From: Ypsolopha sequella
Lineage: Eukaryota; Arthropoda; Insecta; Lepidoptera; Ypsolophidae
NCBI GenBank assembly: GCA_934047225.1
Contig: CAKOHE010000081.1
Span: forward strand, 174,340 to 238,339
Direction of reading: 5' to 3'
Length of the DNA: 64,000 nucleotides
This document shows, in pieces, positions 33,234-43,924 of this stretch. The notes under the pieces are model-generated. The model saw only the letters and a program-made list of their open reading frames with translations, was not told where the DNA came from and did no database searches. The position numbers were made by a program, and so were the translations under genes. Positions within the stretch are counted from its first letter, which is position 1. Each line of letters begins with the position of its first letter.

Positions 33234-34056
33234 GCGTATTCTCTTTTAGTGATTTTGTAATATTGGACACTAATTCATTACATATATAGTCCGGGTCATC
33301 TAGAAGAAGCAAGTCGGTTGTATTCTTGCTTAAAAGACTATCCAAAGCTTTGTCATAATCAGTAACAATACGCATTTTACAGGATCTAGATCCTCTATTT
33401 GCACAAGATAGTTGTAAAAAGGACATGGAATGGTCGGTGACTGGAGCATCAGTTACTAATACACGAGCACACGTCCTGCTTCGGTCAATTTTCATCATGA
33501 TATGGTCTAAACACGATTTATCCCGAGTTGGCAGAATATGACCAGGCATAATGCCGTGGATACTTAACATATTTAGATATTCCAGACGATTCCTTCTAAC
33601 GTAGCTTAGGTCATTGGGGTCATTAATAATATTTATATTAATATCACCAACAATTAAAATGCATTTTTGATGCCCGATTGATTCAAGGTAAGAGTTCAGA
33701 GAAGCAATGAATCTATCTGCATTATTAATTGAAGGTGACCGATAGATAGCAAGAATTGTGTAGTTTGTTGATTCAATTTGTAAACATGATGCATCGATTA
33801 ATGTTATTTCTTTTACTTTGACAGCAATTTCTTGCTTGATATAGACAATTACTCCGTCATTCTGATTAAAATTTCGTGTAGTGGAATACAACATATAATT
33901 AGGTAAACGAGGAATAGGTTTATTTTCGTTGATCCAACATTCTGATAAAATCACTAGATCAGGATTGAACACCAGTTGAGAGAGAGAAACAAGCAATTTA
34001 TCAAAATTTTGATAAACGCTTCGATAAACGAGATAAACGAGATTTCTTCGATAAAC
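33154..34056 (-). pseudogene. CR1-like LINE, APE endonuclease domain
   Basis: Beginning inside the domain ([17 protein letters not shown]), the frame shows LVILSECWIN (catalytic Glu position), YTILAIYRSPS, LIVGDININI (GDxN motif), DKSCLDHIMM and VTDHSMSFLQL (SDH-equivalent). It ends in a basic segment leading out of frame into the RT. The open frame extends past 34056 into BEL sequence by chance. The 5' truncation removes ORF1 and the first endonuclease residues. Confidence 0.87.
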
Positions 34057-34063
34057 GAGAATA

Positions 34064-34280
34064 TGAAGAAAAGATACAAGAGTCAGATGCAAACGCTAAT
34101 TGATAATGACTTCGCCGAACTCGCACCTACTACGAAGCCAGCTAAAGTTTGGTACCTGCCACACTTCGCAGTTATCAATCCACAAAAGCCAGAAAAGCTG
34201 AGAATTGTTCATGATGCAGCGGCCCGCACCAAAGGTTCCAGTCTTAACGACATGCTGCTTGCAGGACCTCTTTTGCCCTG
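34064..34280 (+). pseudogene. BEL/Pao element C, RT fragment
   Basis: Coding resumes directly after the LINE with [19 protein letters not shown], then [21 protein letters not shown], then [20 protein letters not shown]. This is the start of the BEL reverse transcriptase (the V-P-H-x-x-V...R-x-V-x-D-A...L-N-x-x-L-x-x-G-P blocks). The frame ends at a TGA (34279-34281) and similarity is lost at once, so the rest of pol has been deleted. Confidence 0.87.
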
Positions 34281-36454
34281 AATCCGCCCCTCTCGCATTG
34301 CGCGATTTTTCGCTTGGAGTGACAGTGACAAAAATAAAATTCGCATAGCCTCTTGTACTTAAGACGTCCAACTATCACTGTGTTCAGATGAGCACTGATT
34401 CCAAACGTGCGAGCGTCACCCATTTAATGGTGGAAACATTTTGGTGCTATCATAGTACGGTAAGGGCTTATCTTTACTTTTGAAATCTTTGGAGTTAACC
34501 AGACATCCACACCACAGTTTATACTGTATCCCCACCCACCCACTCCAACTAAAACGAATTAAGTACTCTAAATACCGGCGGCGTACCTTGGACCGTTAGA
34601 CCATGACCTAACTAACTGAAAAAATTCGTCTGTGACTTGCCTGATATGATGCTATATGTGATATAATATACTTTAGTACTGGACATTGTGTATGACGTTT
34701 TTGCAAAGTTTTTTTTTCCTTTAACCCGTAGCGTGGGCTTCGGTAGAAGCTAGTTCCGTTTCCACGACACAATGTGGCTCTAACAGCAAACATTACCGAG
34801 GCTCGTGTATATTTATGTCGCGCTGTTATCTCAAATCTGTGACTTCGACAAATAAAATATATCTTAATTAGTGCGTTGTACCACTGTTAGATTTTGGGGC
34901 GTTTCTGGTTGGGCTCTCAGTTTAAACCCAAATTATAATTCTGTGAGATGAACAAACTTAAAACATATATAATGAAGTAATCTGTACATTGAATATGAGT
35001 ATTGTAAAAATTGTTTGTCTGTCTGTCTGTATGTTCCATTTTGACTCGAGATCCACTCAATGGATTTGGATGCGGTTCATAGTATTTACTCAAATAGATT
35101 CAACTGGTTTTTACTGAACTTAGCGTCATTTGAAAATTATATATATATATAATTTTAAGATCAGCTCATAAAATACTTTCATTTGTTATCAGATCTCACA
35201 TAAATGACAGGTTACATAAAGTTATCATACCAAACTTTGATGATGTCACAACGAAAAAACCCACAAGGGTTCAAGAACAAGGTAGAATGTCAAAATTATT
35301 AACTAAAACATCGAATATATACGCCTACATACATAAGCATTCCTGAACAGTCTTCATACGCGGACTTCCCTACAGAAAGAAATCCTTGGATAAATTTATG
35401 TTATAATCAAACAGAGAAGAGTAACATCGGATTGGCCGCTTATTCGTTTAAAATTATGATTACTTAGATATAAATGACTGATTCTTATTATCGCTTAAAC
35501 AATAGTAAATCAATAGATCGTAGTCTAGATCGTGGCTTGCGTCCATCGTACAGGTTAACCCTCAGTTGCACTAAACCAAGAAAAAGAAAATGACAGCATC
35601 AATTCAAAATCGTCGTTAAACTCATCTTGGTTTAGTAGAAAGTCGAGTGCGAGGGTTAAAAAGGCTAAAGGACGGCAATAAATTATATAGTACATATTAC
35701 CTTTATATAAGAATGCCACGGTTTAAACCTCAGTGCATAATTTAACTTCTGTTCCTCAAAAATAAGGACTATTTTGCGATGAAAAAAATTTAGTTTTGAC
35801 AGCACTAAAACTAAAATCAAAGCCTTCAGAATCGGCTATAATATTCACGATAGCATTCCAGATTGCAGCCAAGCAATACCGTACATACTGATATGTTTTA
35901 TTTTCACAAAGTGAAAGTTTACTTAAACAGTTGGGTGTAAAATGGTGTCACGAATAAAAAAAACTCTATTTATTTATAAAATGCATATTAACGGGACACC
36001 TACTGACGCTAGAACATCAACAACACCAGGTTTTTAAGGCTTAATTGGAATAAACTAGCCCCTGGTTTCTGATTTTTTTTTTTTTTTAAATAAGTTTTAC
36101 GGCCCTGGAAACTAGTCCTTTTGAGCCAATAGTTTATATTTTATTTTTACACAACTGTTTATAGAAATAGTCAATTTTTTTTTTTTCACTTTTTACGTAT
36201 TTCACTTCACATACTTTTGACTGCGAGAATGAGTTTTGACTAAGGACGTAGTGTTGACTGATTAGCAAAATTAGTTTTTTGGATGTCCTGCAGCGCAGAA
36301 GAGAGCCGGTAGGTTAGGTTAGAAGGTTAGGTATGGCAAGTCGCGGAACCCAGAAATACTTTTTAATCAAAATTACTTCAGACCAACTTAGTCAAAACAA
36401 TTTTCGCAGTCAAAACTACTTTTGACCGGCTATGAGTTTTGACTGCAACATATA
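34281..36454. other. Non-coding repeats
   Basis: No gene seen. About 34720-34755 (CCCGTAGCGTGGGCTTCGG...AGAAGCTAGT) and about 35008-35110 (TGTCTGTCTGTCTGTATGTTCC...CACTCAATGGATTTGG) are RTE/SINE-type relics. About 35795-35840 is the inverse of the repeat at about 15752-15790. About 36215-36440 contains recurring TTTTGACTGC/GCAGTCAAAA strings and a GGTTAGGTTAGAAGGTTAGG run. None can be delimited precisely. Confidence 0.5.
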
Positions 36455-36714
36455 CAATGTGTAACAGAAAGGTGTGGTCATATTTGAAGAGCTTATTCAG
36501 TCAATGGTATAGAATAACTGTTACTATGGAGCCAAAACTGAAATCACGAAAAAAATATTAACAGTTTCATAGAAAAATGCAATGCCAGCTAAAATTTATA
36601 GAAGGGCAGATTTTTTAATCGAGATTTCAGGTTTGGTTCCATTGTAAAAGTTGTCCTATATCATTAACTGAATAAGCTCTTCAAATATGAACTACACCTT
36701 TCTGTTACACGGTG
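36455..36714. mobile_element. 260-bp TA-flanked MITE, copy 1
   Basis: The ends CAATGTGTAACAGAAAGGTG and its inverse ...CACCTTTCTGTTACACGGTG are flanked by TA (36453-36454 and 36715-36716). Arms about 55 bp long continue as CATATTTGAAGAGCTTATTCAGT. A second copy of the family lies at 56068-56330. There is no ORF. TA target duplication fits a Tc1/mariner-type origin. Confidence 0.87.
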
Positions 36715-36976
36715 TATACTAATAAATAAACAAGTAGTAATACAGTTGGTCAATGATAACTTCCTTAATAATTAAATTGTGTGCCATAAGACCTACCTCT
36801 AAACGAAATTTCAAGTTTCTAAGTCAACTGGAAGTGCCTATAGGATTTGGATTGCCTTGCGAGTGTCAAAAATTTGTATGAAATTGATTATGTAAAGTGA
36901 AATTTCTTTTTTTCGCGTCGAGTTAGAAGCCTGTTTTTTTACAGCATCATGGGACCGTAGACTTCTGTAGGAAGTA

Positions 36977-38141
36977 CAGTACTCTTTCGCTAGTCCGCCG
37001 CTTGATAATCCGACAACTACTATAATCCGCCCATTTTTTGCAAGTCGATGTCTCTCTGTAATCATGTTATTACGAAGATTTATCCTGGTAAAAAACAAGC
37101 CAAATTAGAGCAGTATTTTTTAAAACCTGAGCAATCAGTTAATGTGTCAGTTCATTTTTAAATTTTAATACAAATGTACATATGTATTTTTAATACAGTT
37201 GCTCAAAAAGTGGCGTATTGCAGGGACGTATAGCGTTCGGGATGTGGGATATTACATACTCGAGCTTTTTCTTTACCTTTTCCGAACTCGTGCGTTCTCT
37301 TTCCCAACTGTCAAAATATTGTCTATTAAAAAGAAAAAAACCAACCACGAAGATTTTACAAAAAAAAAATCAAAGAAGGTTTTATGATTCATGCAAATAT
37401 TTCTAAAAGGAAGCTACTATTTTGTTTCAATATCAGATTTAATGATTTGATTCAATGAGTTAGGTTAGGTTTCATTTCATTTCATCTCATTAAATTTCAT
37501 TTTCATTTCATATCAATAAAAAAAATCTACTGAATACTTGGCTGTATGGGCATAGTTCTCTTTGCCTAGCCAGAATGGGGGAAGAAAACAAAAAAAAATC
37601 TCTGCTTATATTCTTTTACGGTTGGCGCCATTTTCCAAAAATTTTCTTTGCGGGTTTAGTTGTTTGTTGCACAAAATGAGTAATTTTGACGATATTTTAT
37701 TTGAATTGACACCACCGGAACTCAGTATAATTGCACAAAATGCTTCGGAGAAGTCAAAAAGTCGCTACATATCTACATACGACGAATTTATTGCGTGGAG
37801 TATTAGTTGAGTTTATTGTGTTTTTGTTATTTTATTAAATTGCTTCATTTTTTCGCAACTGTATTAAAAATAGTTGTTCAGTACACGTGCGGAACCGTCA
37901 TTGCAACTTGTTCCGACTGTCAACCCTCACCTTCGGCTGCGCCTCGGCTCGGGTAGACATTTGTCGGAACTCTTTGCAATGACAGGCTTTCCGCACTCGT
38001 AATGAAATATACTATTACCTTCATAAGTTCTAATACAAAATTACTATGTTTTTTTGTTGTTTTCCTCAATTTGATGTTCCTGTACATTATAATCCGCCGG
38101 TAGTCCGGATTTTTTGGTGACGCATTAGCAAGAGGGTACTG
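36977..38141. mobile_element. Pogo/Tigger-like TIR element, non-autonomous
   Basis: The left end CAGTACTCTTTCGCTAGTCC and right end (inverse) CAGTACCCTCTTGCTAATGC are flanked by TA (36975-36976 and 38142-38143). The subterminal regions carry ATAATCCG/AGTCCG motifs typical of pogo-like elements, inverted between the two sides. No DDE transposase is visible. The interior holds an unrelated short recombinase-like frame at 37677-37809. The TIR similarity is imperfect, so the element is old or the ends are approximate. Confidence 0.65.
37677..37809 (+). pseudogene. Possible Crypton/tyrosine-recombinase N-terminal fragment
   Basis: ATG at 37677 opens MSNFDDILFELTPPELSII followed by ASEKSKSRYISTYDEFIAWSI and a stop at 37808-37810. 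The EKSKxRYxxTYxxFxxW pattern resembles the N-terminal core-binding domain of insect Crypton-type tyrosine recombinases and related host proteins. The catalytic domain is absent. Upstream GGCGCCATTTT is promoter-like but not decisive. The assignment is from pattern memory. Confidence 0.4.
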
Positions 38142-38248
38142 TATCAGTTTCAACTTGATATCTCATACGGGGGCCGAGCAAAAGTGACATATATGGTTCC
38201 GTTTTTTCATTTTGGGGTACGGAACGCTGAAAAACAAAAAAAACTTAC

Positions 38249-38373
38249 CAAAGCCGGTTTATGCCGCTCAATCTCGGTCTTCAAGTACTTTCGGTCATGC
38301 GTGAGAGACGAATCTGTTCCCAAGGTGTAGAGTGACCCCAGCATCTTGTATGAGGCAACTTGGATTTCGTCCA
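38249..38373 (-). CDS. Host exon resembling insect ryanodine receptor
   Basis: On the minus strand, acceptor TTGTTTGTTCCAG precedes a 125-nt exon that ends CTTTG|GTAAGT, a consensus donor. It translates (2 nt plus 41 codons) to [20 protein letters not shown] followed by [22 protein letters not shown] recognise the V-x-x-Y-x-x-L-x-S-L-Y-x-L-G-T...RPALG-like pattern from the cytoplasmic part of the ryanodine receptor, the endoplasmic-reticulum calcium-release channel. Other exons of this very large gene were not found here, consistent with long introns. Its strand is opposite to the CASD1-like exon and to the secreted-protein gene. Confidence 0.65.
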
Positions 38374-38810
38374 CTGGAACAAACAATAATGGACTTTGAA
38401 GTGATTGGTATAATAATAATAATAATAATAATGATAATAAAACTCTTTATTGCACAGAATAAAATAATTGTACAAAGGCGAGCTTAATACTAATTAGTAT
38501 TTTCTACCAACTAACCTTTGGCAATGAGGAAATTGTTGAGGGTAGTGCCATACTATTTAAAAGGGATAATATTGAAAATAGTACTTAAATAATAAATTAC
38601 TAGACTACATCCTAATAAACATTTAAAGCAAAGTAATAGTATATAATAAAATACATAAACCATATAAACAGTTTACACAAATATATAAATGTATATTGAT
38701 GAAAATTCATTAATATAACATATTATACAATATAATAATCAAAAGAAATCAAGTAATATTCTGCAACTCAAGAAAGTATTGTCTAATTTTGTTCTTGAAG
38801 ACTGATATTG
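38374..38810. repeat. LINE 3'-end relic with TAA microsatellite
   Basis: A (TAA)n tract at 38411-38442 is followed by ACTCTTTATTGCACAGAATAA and GTACAAAGGCGAGCTTAATAC, a 3'-end pattern common for CR1-type LINE copies in Lepidoptera. This would be a minus-strand insertion beside the putative RyR exon. The rest is AT-rich without genes. Confidence 0.55.
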
Positions 38811-39122
38811 ATATCGACGGTGTAAAGGATAATTGACTAACGATCATTTTCGCAACTTTACAGTAGAGCCATTTAAAGTTTTATTTTGATGAAAAAAATC
38901 ATAACTTTTTTTTTATGTACGTAAGTTAAATCTAAAAATATTAAATTAATCCTAAATCAAATAACTATCTAGATATATTTTGATAATAATGAAAACATGA
39001 ACGGTTCTTCATATAAATGCCTAGTTAGGCCCTAGAAATTTAAAAAATATCTCGTTAGTCAATTCAACATGTTTTAAGTAACCGATAAAGGGAAAGCTAA
39101 TCATCTAAACAGTATTATTTAA

Positions 39123-39293
39123 GATTTATATAAAAACGGCTCACCTCAATACGTGTTATGATCGGGAAGGTGAGGCGTAACGTCGTCGCGTAAACGTCTT
39201 TACTCGCCCAGATGAAGGCAGTCTAAATCTGCTGAAACTGGTCGGCTTTCCCGATCATAACACGTATTGAGGTGAGCCGTTTTTATATAAATC
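39123..39293. repeat. 46-bp perfect inverted repeat with hammerhead-like core in loop
   Basis: 39123-39168 is the exact inverse of 39248-39293 (46 of 46 bases). The 79-base loop contains CAGATGAAGGCAG...CTGCTGAAAC at about 39209-39239. This matches the Penelope-associated hammerhead pattern CTGATGA-stem II-GAAAC except for one base in the first box. GCAG/CTGC forms stem II, and GTC cleavage-site candidates lie about 10-30 bases 5'. Position about 1 kb upstream of the Penelope RT fits the pLTR, where such ribozymes are known. Ribozyme function is an inference; the inverted repeat is directly seen. Confidence 0.55.
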
Positions 39294-40271
39294 ATGAATT
39301 ATCCTCAAGTCTCATTTAATTCTATAAGTATTATTTAAATCTGTGGATGTAAGGCTTAAGAACTGAATAGAACATCATATAACTGTTTAGTCGACGTAAG
39401 TAACTTGAAACAACTTTTGTAATTTCACCGAGTAAACGTTAATGATTAATTCAGTGATAAATGTAATGAATAATTATCAAAATAGGTTTAACTAAGAACT
39501 TTGTAATCAAATTCATAAAATAATAAAAACTTATGTCTATCATGGCAAGAAAATCAAATCAAACTAAAATAAAGTCTTTTAATTACTGAATGTTTATTAT
39601 AGTAGTCTACAGTCTAAAAATTATATTATATTATACTTAACAAACAAGGCATAACAAAGGTATTTTATAACGTTACTTAGTATGTCTTCTTTGTCAAATT
39701 CAATCAAAATATCTTTTTTAGTGTAAGAGTCAGGCTATATCCTTGTACTCGCTGTGGTATTTTAAGGAAATTATGTTTTTTTGCAGAAATTATTTAAATC
39801 ATTATATTTTTGAACAGACATTGGGAGCGGTTTATGTTGATTTAATGTTATTTTTTCCCAAAACTCCAATTTCTTCAATATGAGCTCCCTCTGCTATCGA
39901 ATTTATAAATATTTTCTTAGGTGCATTTTTTTTCATTGTGACAACTCGAAGTTAGCTCTTTTTTCCAGTTAAATTTCCTCAAAAGTATTTGTCAGCTATT
40001 TAGTCATATCCCAAAAACATTTTATGAGTTAATACTTCAACTATGTAGGGATCATAGTTTTTCCTTGCAAGTTAAAATACCGTCGGCCATTGGTATTCAT
40101 GCTAGTGGCATGCATGCTATCGACTGGCATTGAGGTATGCCCAGGTATCAAATAATCAATTTGAATGGTTTCTTAATGTGTGCAGGTAAATAGCCTACAA
40201 AACCAATCACAAAACTCAACACTCGAGGAACGCAAGTCTCTTAAAAAATGAAAAGCATATGAAGATGAATA

Positions 40272-42154
40272 ATGAAAAGCAGCCTCCCAGCTGACAAAGG
40301 CTCAGCCACGGTAATTCTAGATAAATCTGATTACATTCAGGAAGGTTTAAGACAGCTAAACGAAAAAAAAATTTACAGTACAGCACCAAGTGACACATGT
40401 GACCAGATCATAGATTTGATCCTAAACATCATCCAGACTAGGGGGGACGCCAAGGGTCTGTCAGAAAAAGACAAGGAGTTTATGTTGCCGAGCCATCCGA
40501 GGACCCCAAACTTCTACATTTTGCCAAAAATACATAAGCGGAATCACCCCGGTCACCCTATAGTCACTTCTTATAATGCACCAACCCAGCATATATCAGC
40601 ATTTGTAGATCATCACCTTTAACCCCTTGTTAAACTTCTCCTCTGTTACATCAAAGACACAAATCATTTTATAGAAATCATGAAAACACTATACATCCCA
40701 ACAAACATTGAAAATCCAGGTTGAAGTGCCTTCTTGAGCAAGCGTTCTACTCTTTTAAAGACTTTCTTGTTCTCAAGAATAACTTTAGAGATACATCTAA
40801 TTAATTTAATTGTAATTAATTACATTGTTATTAATTATAAGTTGTTAGTTTGTAGTTAATTTGAAGTATTTATTAATGTGACATAATAATGAATATTATG
40901 AAATAAATGAATATGAATATATCTAGTTACAATAGATGTGACCTCACTTTACACAAACATTCCTCATGACGCCGGACTCACAGCATTACATGATCAGCTT
41001 AATAGCCGTCCACCTCCCCATAAACCCTCGACAGATTTCATCTTAACACTAGCAGAAATCATTCTAACAAATCACTATTTCACATTTGAACGTAAACTTC
41101 CATCAGATAAAAGGACCTGCAATGGGTACTCGGATGGCTCCAAACTTTTTATCTATAGAGCTTCGACAACCACTGATTTGGAAAAGATTCATAGACGATG
41201 ATTTATTTATGATCTGGTCACACGACCGAGCCTCTCTCAACGACTTTTTACTCCGGCTAAATCAGCATAGCAATCTGAAATTCACACATGAAAATATCAA
41301 CCACCACGATCACATTTTTGGATGTTGATCTAACTCTTGGGCTAGAAAATATCATCACCACATCTGTCCACTTTAAACCCACCAATAAACTACAATACCT
41401 TCATTTTGACAGTTGCCATCCACCGCATATTAAAAAATAGATTCCATATTCGTCATTTCGAGGCCGTCGGATTTGCAACACACAAGAAAATCTTCAAAAC
41501 TACCAAACCAAAATACATACAGACCTACTTAACAGGAATTATTTCCAAATAATTTTCTATTAAAACAAATACATGACCGACCCAGATACCACAACAACAA
41601 CAGACCAAACAGGAACACTACACAAAATCAACTATGTTTCATCACTACATACTTTCACGGCAGCTACAAAATAAAAAAACTAATAAAAGACTTCTCACCA
41701 ATATTGACACAAAACGATGACACCAAAAACCTCATACATCCAAACATTCAAATCTGCTACAAACAAAATCCATAGTTTGGAAGAAAATACCATCGCAACT
41801 CAACAATAACACATCTACAACACCCGGAACCTCAGCATGCCAACGGCCTCGATGTAAAACATGTTCTATCATCAACACCGCCACCACCATCAACACACAT
41901 CACATCACACAACCAACGTTTACCAAGCCCAACCAAATAGCACATGCACCACCAGAAACCTCATCTACATCTTAGAATGCAGGCACTGCCCTGCATTCTA
42001 TGTAGGCGAGATCAAAAATGCATTACACATCACAATCAATCATCACCGACACACAGACGACTCGATCACGAATAATAGCTTACCCGTACTCACACATACT
42101 CGTCTCCATAACTTGAAATTCAAACAGTGTTTTACAGCATGCATAATTAAATAA
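40272..42154 (+). pseudogene. Penelope-like element, RT plus GIY-YIG remnants
   Basis: Successive frames give a degraded Penelope-like polyprotein. The N-terminal RT blocks are LPADKGSATVILDKSDYIQE and RTPNFYILPKIHKRNHPGHP at 40272-40623. VTSLYTNIPHDAGLTAL (about 40938) carries the first catalytic-Asp region. KGPAMGTRMAPNF and RFIDDDLFMIW (the DD box) fall at 41107-41328 in a shifted frame. Near 41837 comes CQRPRCKTC, the Cys motif between RT and endonuclease. LIYILECRHCPAFYVGEI is a GIY-YIG nuclease core at 41861-42154; the usual Arg further on is not evident (LHITINHH). At least three frameshifts and several stops are present, and a roughly 200-bp insertion lies at about 40715-40925. It is not functional. 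Confidence 0.87.
40715..40925. repeat. Short AT-rich insertion within Penelope-like RT
   Basis: RT coding stops after LYIPTNIEN-like residues and resumes at about 40926 with VTIDVTSLYTN. The intervening ~200 bp is AT-rich and ends in TGAAATAAATGAATATGAATAT. A SINE-like or microsatellite-tailed insertion is likely; no clear TSD was found. Confidence 0.45.
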
Positions 42155-42951
42155 TTTACACCACCCATATCCAACATCCAACTTAGAACTTGGGAGAGAT
42201 CGTATATATGGTCACTTGGTGCTAAGTACGGTCCAGGCTTAAAAAGGCAGTGATAAAGATGCGAAGACCATGCAATTATTACAGTATCAATTAACTATAA
42301 CAATTAAGTGGGCACGAACGACAATAATCATGTGACGCCACCATGTTGCATCGTTGCGCAGCTCAGCAAAAACAATATAACAAATATAAAAAGACACAAA
42401 ATTTTAGTCTTAATTGTAAATTATCTTGCATTACTTATAACAAAAACTACCTAAATTGAAGAATTAAATTATTTTTCGGTAGGCAATAAGGTATAAATAT
42501 GAAAAAATTGCAAATAAGTTATCTTATTAAGTTATAAGTTAGTTATCTGAAATAGCTAACGTTTTATTTTCCTCTGGACTTACGTGACGCTATTTGACTA
42601 AACAAAAGAAGTAAATTTTTTTTCGGCCGGCAAGAAAGTCTAACCAGGAAAATTTACAAGAAAAATAGTTCGTTAAACGTTTAAACATCAATTAAACTCA
42701 TACATCGATACTGTCTATTTATCTTAAAAAATAAATCGCAAAATAACTGGTAAACCAAATAGCTAACTGCAGATTTCATCAAAAAGGGACGTTTTTTTGT
42801 CTTCTAAACAAACTTAGTCGTAAAATTTCGCGTAATTTGGATGGACTAAAGAGGTTAAAAAATGTTCAAATTAATCTGAAACCAGGCCCATTCGACGCAG
42901 AAAAATTTGCTGATTCCGATGGTATATTTAACTCATTTTCGTTAAAAATGC
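42155..42951. other. Right-hand non-coding part of the 4.2-kb element
   Basis: AT-rich sequence between the Penelope remnant and the right inverted repeat. I see no frame with protein character. Confidence 0.4.
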
Positions 42952-43704
42952 TCGTTAGTCAATTATCCTTTACACCGTCGATATAATGATATATAAAGTT
43001 TAGATTTGTTGTATTTGCGTGCTTCCTTCTGCACATTCCCCCGAAAATGGGTAACTGTGACTATAATATAATATTCATACTCGCCACCTAAGCTGAAGCG
43101 AATTATAAGACATGTCACGACCTAACAATATAAATGTTTGTGGTAAATACCTCTACATAAGGCTGCGATAAAATGGTTTATGTACTCGTAATTGTGATTA
43201 GTCTGAACGCGCTTAGTTGTTTAACTGTTGTATTGACTGTACATGAGCCTAGAGCATGAACAACGCCAGACTTTCGAGGATTCGTTTGAAGAAATTGGGA
43301 CTCTCCTTGTATTGAAAAAAATATATTTGATTTATTGATCTTTTAACTAGAGATTCTACTTATAAACAATGTCTTAAGATTTATACTTTTGTCAAAAAAG
43401 AAATGTTTTCCACCCTCTTTTTTTTGGTTTTCAAACGTTCGTTTCAAGAACGCGGTTAAGAGATCAACTTGTTTTTTTTTTTTCATAAAATAGGTAATAG
43501 AAATGTAAAAGGATTCTACTTAAATCCAATATTGTTTTCCCTACAAAATATTTCAGTATTACCTAAAACCACACCACTTTGTTGTTACGCTGCGCGATCA
43601 TTAGTATTACGTGTCAAGAAAAAGACACCAATGAGCCAACATAGTCTTTATCAAAAGCAAATAAGGTATTTGCCATTGGACTTATTGTGCTGGACGGGTA
43701 ATAA

Positions 43705-43780
43705 AAAAAAAGTTTGTATGAAAATTTTCACTCTAGGGTAGGCAGTGCCTACCCTGGCGTCATACAAACTTTTTTTTTTC
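43705..43780. repeat. Short hairpin repeat
   Basis: AAAAAAGTTTGTATGA...CTAGGGTAGGCA is followed at once by the inverse TGCCTACCCTGG...TCATACAAACTTTTTT. It forms a near-perfect stem-loop of about 35-bp arms, typical of a small MITE. There is no coding content. Confidence 0.65.
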
Positions 43781-43924
43781 AAAGTGTTATTTAAATTTAT
43801 TCATATTTTTTTTATTGTCGGGCTTGACCTTTTGATTGCTTTTCCGGAAAAAAGTTCTGTGCACGCCACTGACGTACAGTGCAACTATAAATTCATGAAA
43901 CAAATAGGGGCGCCACTTTCTTAA

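Larger units (their letters stand above)
29514..34056 (-). mobile_element. CR1/Daphne-like LINE inserted in BEL element C
   Basis: A minus-strand non-LTR element flanked by GAGAATA on both sides (29507-29513 and 34057-34063). BEL coding resumes right after the second copy, which confirms the junctions. From its 5' end it encodes an APE endonuclease, RT and C-terminal domain. The 3' end is an A/T-rich AATAAAT-type tail at 29514-29540. It lacks a complete 5' part, so it is 5'-truncated, and it is itself interrupted at 30522-31840. The clade assignment (CR1/Jockey superfamily) is by motif appearance only. Confidence 0.85.
22538..34280 (+). mobile_element. BEL/Pao retrotransposon C, disrupted and truncated
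   Basis: A BEL/Pao element is broken into pieces by younger insertions. A 5' LTR/leader (starting about 22538 at TGTTAGCGG, with a TATAAATA box at 22627) is interrupted by a Jockey LINE (22846-26668). Gag and protease run 26966-29422. A CR1-like LINE (29514-34056) splits pol, and RT coding resumes at 34064 and ends at about 34280, where the rest of the element is lost. There is no 3' LTR, so the LTR limits are estimates: the 5' limit rests on the TGTT start, and the internal region probably begins near 26793. The two target-site duplications described with the LINEs show the pieces were once contiguous. Confidence 0.82.
38815..42980. mobile_element. 4.2-kb element with 29-bp TIRs, unclassified
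   Basis: CGACGGTGTAAAGGATAATT GACTAACGA at 38815-38843 is present as an exact inverse at 42952-42980, with weaker similarity further in (CATTTT). Both ends are flanked by ATAT (38811-38814 and 42981-42984). The interior contains a Penelope-like element and AT-rich non-coding flanks, with no recognisable transposase. The simplest reading is a DNA transposon into which a Penelope-like element inserted. Alternatively, two inverted solo copies of a short repeat flank the region by chance. An internal TCGTTAGTCAATTCAAC at about 39053 echoes the TIR. Confidence 0.65.

Noticed and set aside
40216..40398. 60-codon minus frame
   Set aside because: Antisense shadow of the Penelope-like RT frame.
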